Below, piece by piece: positions 6,959 through 10,201 of a stretch of 10,201 nt of DNA. The translations under genes were made by a program, and so were the position numbers. The notes beneath the pieces are model-generated. The model saw only the letters and a list, made by a program, of their open reading frames with translations. It was not told the DNA's origin and did no database searches. Positions within the stretch are counted from its first letter, which is position 1. Each line of letters opens with the position of its first letter. Location of the stretch: positions 1-10,201 of the forward strand of contig DAOVVI010000026.1 of the NCBI GenBank assembly GCA_030637245.1, written 5' to 3'. The stretch comes from Cyclobacteriaceae bacterium. GTDB lineage: Bacteria; Bacteroidota; Bacteroidia; Cytophagales; Cyclobacteriaceae.

Positions 6959-6974
6959 TTTATTTAATTTTAAT

Positions 6975-7004
6975 TATGTAAAAAACTCCAATATTATAAT
7001 TTTG
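6975..7004 (+). promoter_or_regulatory. Putative Bacteroidota-type promoter for mutY
   Basis: TAATTTTG at 6997-7004 matches the -7 consensus TAnnTTTG of the Bacteroidota primary sigma factor. TATG at 6975-6978, 18 bp upstream, is an imperfect -33 (consensus TTTG). It would give a leader of about 75 nt before the mutY start. Confidence 0.4.
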
Positions 7005-7009
7005 AGGGA

Positions 7010-7017
7010 CAAATTTA
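7010..7017 (-). promoter_or_regulatory. Putative -7 element for the HU-TPR-rng operon
   Basis: Read on the minus strand, 7017-7010 is TAAATTTG, a full match to the -7 consensus TAnnTTTG, about 50 nt upstream of the HU GTG start. At the -33 spacing there is only a T run (TTTT at 7040-7037), part of the tract at 7035-7046. It lies 5 bp from the opposing mutY motif. Confidence 0.42.
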
Positions 7018-7034
7018 AAGGCTCGTCTGACAAT

Positions 7035-7046
7035 AAAAAAAAAAAA
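7035..7046. repeat. A12 homopolymer tract in a divergent promoter region
   Basis: Twelve consecutive A residues lie between the HU and mutY starts, just upstream of the HU -7 motif. On the HU side this is a T tract over the expected -33 position. Such tracts bend DNA and are prone to slippage, so length differences among strains could alter promoter strength (inference). Confidence 0.6.
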
Positions 7047-7085
7047 CGATAAAAATATCTGACACAGAGGAAATTATAATAAGAT

Positions 7086-8141
7086 TTGAAGCAAAATAGG
7101 ATAATAAAGGAGTTGATTCGTTGGTATAACCAAAACAAAAGAGATTTACCTTGGCGTAAAAATCGTGACCCATACGAAATATGGCTTGCTGAAGTCATTC
7201 TCCAACAAACAAGAGTGGATCAGGGATTACCATACTTTTTTCATTTCAAAGAAAAATATCCTACAGTAAATCATTTGGCAAAAGCTCCTATTGACGATGT
7301 ATTAAGATGCTGGCAAGGGTTGGGATATTACAGTAGGGCAAGAAATTTACATAAATGCGCAAAAACCATTGTTGATAAATACAATGGAAAATTCCCGTCA
7401 GAACGTGAAGATCTAATCAGACTACCCGGAATCGGGCCATATACTTCCGCTGCCATTGCATCCTTCTCATTTGGCAAAAAGGAAGCAGTTGTCGATGGCA
7501 ATGTAATTCGAGTGGTTACGAGATTGTATGGAATTGAAGATGATATATCCGAAAAGAAAACCTTAAATCAAATAAAAATTATCGTGGATGATCTGATACC
7601 AAAATCAATTCCCGGTCTGTTTAATCAAGCAATAATGGAATTTGGAGCACTTCATTGTACACCAAAAAAACCATCTTGTCATATTTGTGGATTTTTAGGG
7701 ATATGTGAGGCTCAAATAAAAGGAAAGCAGGAAAAGCTTCCATATAAATCCAGAAAAACAAAAAAGAGAATAAGGTATTTCAACTACTTTCTAATTAAAA
7801 TCAACGATAAATATTTGCTTCGGAAAAGAGAGGAAAGGGATATCTGGAACGGATTATTTGAGTTTTTTCTCATCGAGACTAAAACGGATATGAGTTTTGA
7901 CCAGCTTCAGCTTCCGGATAAAATGATCCTGTATCCACAAGAGTGGAAGATACTCGAAGAGTCTAAAACATATAAACATTTGCTTTCTCATCAAACTATT
8001 ATGTGCCGGTTTTATAAAATCCACATGTCAAAAGAATTTGAATTTGATTCAAAGGAGTGGGAAGAATATAAACTATATTCCAAAGAGGAAATAGATAGTT
8101 TACCAAAGTCTATTCTTATTGATAGATACTTTGGAGAATAA
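7086..8141 (+). CDS. mutY: A/G-specific adenine DNA glycosylase MutY
   Basis: MutY removes adenine mispaired with 8-oxoguanine, starting base excision repair. The 351-residue product contains the complete set of landmarks: AEVILQQTRV with catalytic Glu36, a helix-hairpin-helix with LPGIGPYTSAAIASFSFG (113-130), VVDGNVIRVVTRL with catalytic Asp137, and a [4Fe-4S] cluster with C191, C198, C201 and C207 (C-x6-C-x2-C-x5-C). The C-terminal NUDIX-like 8-oxoG recognition domain covers about 228-350 and includes KHLLSHQTI. The start is TTG at 7086; later in-frame starts would cut into the conserved first helix (ELIRWYNQNKRDLPWR). It is the first gene of the rightward mutY-ssb-gldE-gldD run, divergent from HU. 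Confidence 0.96.
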   Translation: MKQNRIIKELIRWYNQNKRDLPWRKNRDPYEIWLAEVILQQTRVDQGLPYFFHFKEKYPTVNHLAKAPIDDVLRCWQGLGYYSRARNLHKCAKTIVDKYNGKFPSEREDLIRLPGIGPYTSAAIASFSFGKKEAVVDGNVIRVVTRLYGIEDDISEKKTLNQIKIIVDDLIPKSIPGLFNQAIMEFGALHCTPKKPSCHICGFLGICEAQIKGKQEKLPYKSRKTKKRIRYFNYFLIKINDKYLLRKREERDIWNGLFEFFLIETKTDMSFDQLQLPDKMILYPQEWKILEESKTYKHLLSHQTIMCRFYKIHMSKEFEFDSKEWEEYKLYSKEEIDSLPKSILIDRYFGE

Positions 8142-8143
8142 AA

Positions 8144-8176
8144 ATTGATTAGTTTTAAAAAACATTCCTAATTTTG
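8144..8176 (+). promoter_or_regulatory. Putative promoter for ssb
   Basis: TAATTTTG at 8169-8176 is a full match to the Bacteroidota -7 consensus TAnnTTTG. ATTG at 8144-8147, 21 bp upstream, is a near match to the -33 TTTG. The ssb ATG follows 17 bp later, giving a very short leader. This suggests ssb has its own promoter besides any read-through from mutY. Confidence 0.5.
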
Positions 8177-8193
8177 TAAATTAAAAGAATACT

Positions 8194-8664
8194 ATGAATG
8201 GAGTTAATAAAGTTATATTGATTGGAAATCTGGGATCTGACCCGGAAGTAAGGCATTTGAGCACTGGTTCTGTTGTAGCAAATTTTAATATCGCAACTTC
8301 TGAATCTTATAATAATAAAAACGGTGAACGAGTCACCCATACAGAATGGCATAGAATAGAACTTTGGGACGGCCTTGCAAAAGTGGCTGAACAATACCTT
8401 AAAAAAGGGCAGACTGTATATATCGAAGGCAAAATTAAAACAGAAAACTGGCAGGATAGCGATGGAAATAATCGAACAACTACCAGGATAAGGGGCCTGA
8501 ATATGACTATGTTAGGTGGCAGAAGCGCTGATCAATCCGTTGCCTCTGAGAGTGTTCAAAATCAGCAAACAACTTCTGCTCCGGCTGCAGCTCCTGCCGC
8601 AGTAGCACCAGTGACTGATACTCCTGCACCTGCTGAAGATGACTCGGATGATCTGCCATTTTAG
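8194..8664 (+). CDS. ssb: Single-stranded DNA-binding protein
   Basis: SSB coats single-stranded DNA during replication, repair and recombination. The 156-residue product has a standard OB fold at about 1-110, opening with VNKVILIGNLGSDPEVRHL and containing TEWHRIELWDGLAKVAEQYL (50-69) and VYIEGKIKTENWQD. Aromatic W52, W58 and W86 are placed as in other SSBs. The OB fold is followed by a linker rich in Gln, Ser, Ala and Pro (111-147), then the acidic tip DDSDDLPF that recruits partner proteins. ATG at 8194 is preceded by an A-rich leader. It lies 52 bp after mutY and 21 bp before gldE on the same strand. Confidence 0.96.
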   Translation: MNGVNKVILIGNLGSDPEVRHLSTGSVVANFNIATSESYNNKNGERVTHTEWHRIELWDGLAKVAEQYLKKGQTVYIEGKIKTENWQDSDGNNRTTTRIRGLNMTMLGGRSADQSVASESVQNQQTTSAPAAAPAAVAPVTDTPAPAEDDSDDLPF

Positions 8665-8685
8665 TTGAACATTAATAACTGAATA

Positions 8686-10020
8686 TTGGAAATAAACATA
8701 GATGATCCTGAGCCTGGCTCCTTACTATTTTTAATGGTTTTGCAAAATTCCCCGATACTATTTTATATAGTTAATGGATTTTTATTGATTTTACTCCTGG
8801 GTCTATCCGGTTTGGTATCCGGATCTGAAGTTGCTTTTTTTTCACTTAATCCAAGAGAAATTCAACACTTAAAACATGGCAGCTCTCTTGAAAAACGTAT
8901 TTATGCTCTAATATCCAAACCAAAAAGACTTTTGGCTACAATCTTGATATTAAACAATTTCATCAATATCACCTTTGTCACACTTTCCACCATGATTACA
9001 TGGCAAATTACAGGTTCACAAAATGTCGAAGGGAAAATAGTGATCACGCTTACAGCTGTTATCACTTTTTTGATCGTTTACTTTGGAGAAGTTGTCCCTA
9101 AAATCTATGCAAATCAAAAAAGCATTGGATTTGCAAAAATGACTGTTCCGCTCATCAATATTGCCTTTAAATTTTTTAAACCATTTTCATGGTTATTAAC
9201 CACCTTTTCTCATGTATTTGAAAGTAAAATTCAAAAAAGGGGATATGAAATTTCGGCCGATCAGCTAAATCAGGCATTGGAACTTACTACAAATGAAGAA
9301 ACGACAGAGGAAGAAAAGGGCATATTAAAGGGTATAGTGAATTTTGGCCAATTAAATGTAAAGCAGATTATGAGATCGAGGGTAGATATTACAGCGCTGG
9401 ATTCTGCCATGGATTTTCACGAATTAATGGACAAAATAAATAAATGCGGTTACTCAAGAATTCCAATTTATAAAGAAACAATTGATAATATAGAAGGTAT
9501 ATTATATAGTAAAGATCTATTGCCTCACCTAAATAAAAAAGATAACTTCAAATGGCAAAAGTTGATCAGGCCTCCTTTTTTTGTCCCCGAAACAAAAAAA
9601 ATTGACACTTTACTTAAAGATTTTCAGGAGAAACATGTACATATGGCCATAGTTGCGGATGAATATGGAGGAACTTCAGGGCTTGCAACACTTGAAGATG
9701 TAATTGAAGAAATTGTTGGTGAAATCCATGACGAGTCGGATGATGATGAAATTGTATTTAACAAGATTGATGAACACACTTACGTTTTCGACGGTAAAAC
9801 TACGCTGATCGATTTTTGTAAAATCACAGGTCAGGATTCCTCTGTTTTTGAAAAAGTAAAAGGAGAAAGTGAATCCTTAGGAGGATTGATCCTTGAATTG
9901 CACAGCAAACTTCCAGTTACCGGTGAAATTATAAGCTTTGAAAATTACGTATTTAATATTGTTGCCGTAGATCAGAAGCGGATCAAGCGGATAAAAGTAA
10001 TTATTAACCTGAATAATTAA
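8686..10020 (+). CDS. gldE: GldE, gliding-motility-associated CNNM/CBS membrane protein (CorC/HlyC-like)
   Basis: The 444-residue product has an N-terminal DUF21 (CNNM) membrane domain with hydrophobic helices at about 28-55, 85-105 and 115-140, including VSGSEVAFFSL (44-54) and GEVVPKIYANQ (134-144). Two CBS repeats follow (about 222-345), with MRSRVDITALD, GYSRIPIY and AIVADEYGGTSGLATLEDVI. The CorC/HlyC C-terminal domain is at about 357-438. CorC-type proteins act in magnesium and cobalt handling; in Flavobacterium, GldE is linked to gliding and can partly compensate for gldD defects. The name rests on its position between ssb and a gldD-like start, the order known from Bacteroidota. The start is TTG at 8686: a stop lies two codons upstream, and the next ATG (8734) would remove the conserved DDPEPGSL. 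Confidence 0.92.
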   Translation: MEINIDDPEPGSLLFLMVLQNSPILFYIVNGFLLILLLGLSGLVSGSEVAFFSLNPREIQHLKHGSSLEKRIYALISKPKRLLATILILNNFINITFVTLSTMITWQITGSQNVEGKIVITLTAVITFLIVYFGEVVPKIYANQKSIGFAKMTVPLINIAFKFFKPFSWLLTTFSHVFESKIQKRGYEISADQLNQALELTTNEETTEEEKGILKGIVNFGQLNVKQIMRSRVDITALDSAMDFHELMDKINKCGYSRIPIYKETIDNIEGILYSKDLLPHLNKKDNFKWQKLIRPPFFVPETKKIDTLLKDFQEKHVHMAIVADEYGGTSGLATLEDVIEEIVGEIHDESDDDEIVFNKIDEHTYVFDGKTTLIDFCKITGQDSSVFEKVKGESESLGGLILELHSKLPVTGEIISFENYVFNIVAVDQKRIKRIKVIINLNN

Positions 10021-10063
10021 GGGAGTAATTATTGATACTTATAATGAGTTGGAGATCACTGTA

Positions 10064-10097
10064 CTCGCCTGCCTTGTCGGCAGACATGTCAGCAGCC
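10064..10097. repeat. GC-rich palindromic and repeated segment between gldE and gldD
   Basis: In an otherwise AT-rich 134-bp gap, CTGCC at 10069-10073 pairs with GGCAG at 10079-10083 around a 5-nt loop. GACATGTC at 10083-10090 is an 8-bp palindrome, and TGTCGGCAG (10075-10083) is repeated with one change as TGTCAGCAG (10087-10095). It resembles short dispersed palindromic repeats seen in Bacteroidota intergenic regions. No T tract follows, so a terminator is unlikely. Confidence 0.5.
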
Positions 10098-10154
10098 GGA
10101 CTTATCTGCTTATAAAATTTTTTTATGAATAATCGAGGTTAATTAACTTGAGGT

Positions 10155-10201
10155 ATGAAGTGGTATATAATTTTCATAGGAATTGGGCTATCGACATTTG
10201 T
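10155..10201 (+). CDS. gldD: 5' end of probable gldD (gliding motility lipoprotein), cut by window end
   Basis: ATG at 10155 starts a frame that stays open to the window edge: 15 full codons reading MKWYIIFIGIGLSTF plus two bases. The residues look like the beginning of a lipoprotein or secretory signal peptide. GldD is a lipoprotein needed for gliding and type IX secretion in Flavobacterium, and its gene normally follows gldE. The assignment rests on that order and the hydrophobic start; the lipobox and mature domain lie outside the window. Confidence 0.6.
   Translation, partial: MKWYIIFIGIGLSTF

Noticed and set aside
6974..7198. 74-codon minus-strand ORF over the mutY start and divergent promoter region
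   Set aside because: It runs antisense through the conserved N-terminus of MutY and translates the A12 tract as part of a low-complexity Phe/Tyr-rich product; a shadow.
8155..8394. 79-codon minus-strand ORF over ssb
   Set aside because: It is antisense to the OB fold of SSB and has no supporting features.
1..10201. CRISPR arrays, tRNA or rRNA genes, transposases, phage or defence genes
   Set aside because: I looked for regularly spaced repeats, cloverleaf-like segments, transposase motifs and terminal inverted repeats on both strands and found none that hold up.

Overview
The window looks like chromosomal DNA from a member of the Bacteroidota. The evidence is the gene content (gldE followed by the start of a gldD-like gene, a DUF4230 protein, and an HU/TPR/COX24-like/rng operon opposite mutY-ssb-gldE), Bacteroidota-type promoter motifs (TAnnTTTG) ahead of mutY, HU and ssb, and AT-rich leaders without clear Shine-Dalgarno sequences. 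A lower rank cannot be assigned from the sequence.

Layout. (1) 1-611: a secreted peroxiredoxin-like gene whose frame is intact except for an amber codon just after the signal peptide. (2) 612-944: a non-coding gap with a small imperfect inverted repeat. (3) 945-2761: a + strand run of a 36-residue lipoprotein (missed by ordinary ORF length limits), a nitronate monooxygenase-family flavoprotein starting with TTG, and a membrane-anchored DUF4230 protein. (4) 2744-3214: recX on the - strand, its 3' end overlapping the DUF4230 gene tail to tail. (5) 3230-4069: a decayed patch with a short hydrophobic ORF of unknown status and the truncated 5' half of a YfiR/DUF4154 gene, then a strong hairpin terminator. 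(6) 4070-6958, - strand: an operon reading HU protein, membrane-anchored TPR protein, a 29-residue very basic mS38/COX24-like protein, and RNase E/G, closed by the terminator at 4011-4049. (7) 7086-10201, + strand: mutY, ssb, gldE and the first 15 codons of a probable gldD, transcribed divergently from the HU operon through a 127-bp region with back-to-back promoter motifs and a 12-A tract.

How the genes fit together: the right two-thirds is a conserved housekeeping and gliding neighbourhood. It combines nucleoid structure (HU), RNA processing and ribosome-related functions (RNase E/G, mS38-like peptide), DNA repair and replication (MutY, SSB; RecX nearby) and envelope/gliding functions (GldE, GldD). 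The left third is more mosaic and carries two damaged genes. I found no phage, transposase, CRISPR, tRNA, rRNA or defence-type system. The items most worth attention are the amber-interrupted redoxin, the YfiR relic, and the two very small genes at 945-1055 and 5678-5767.
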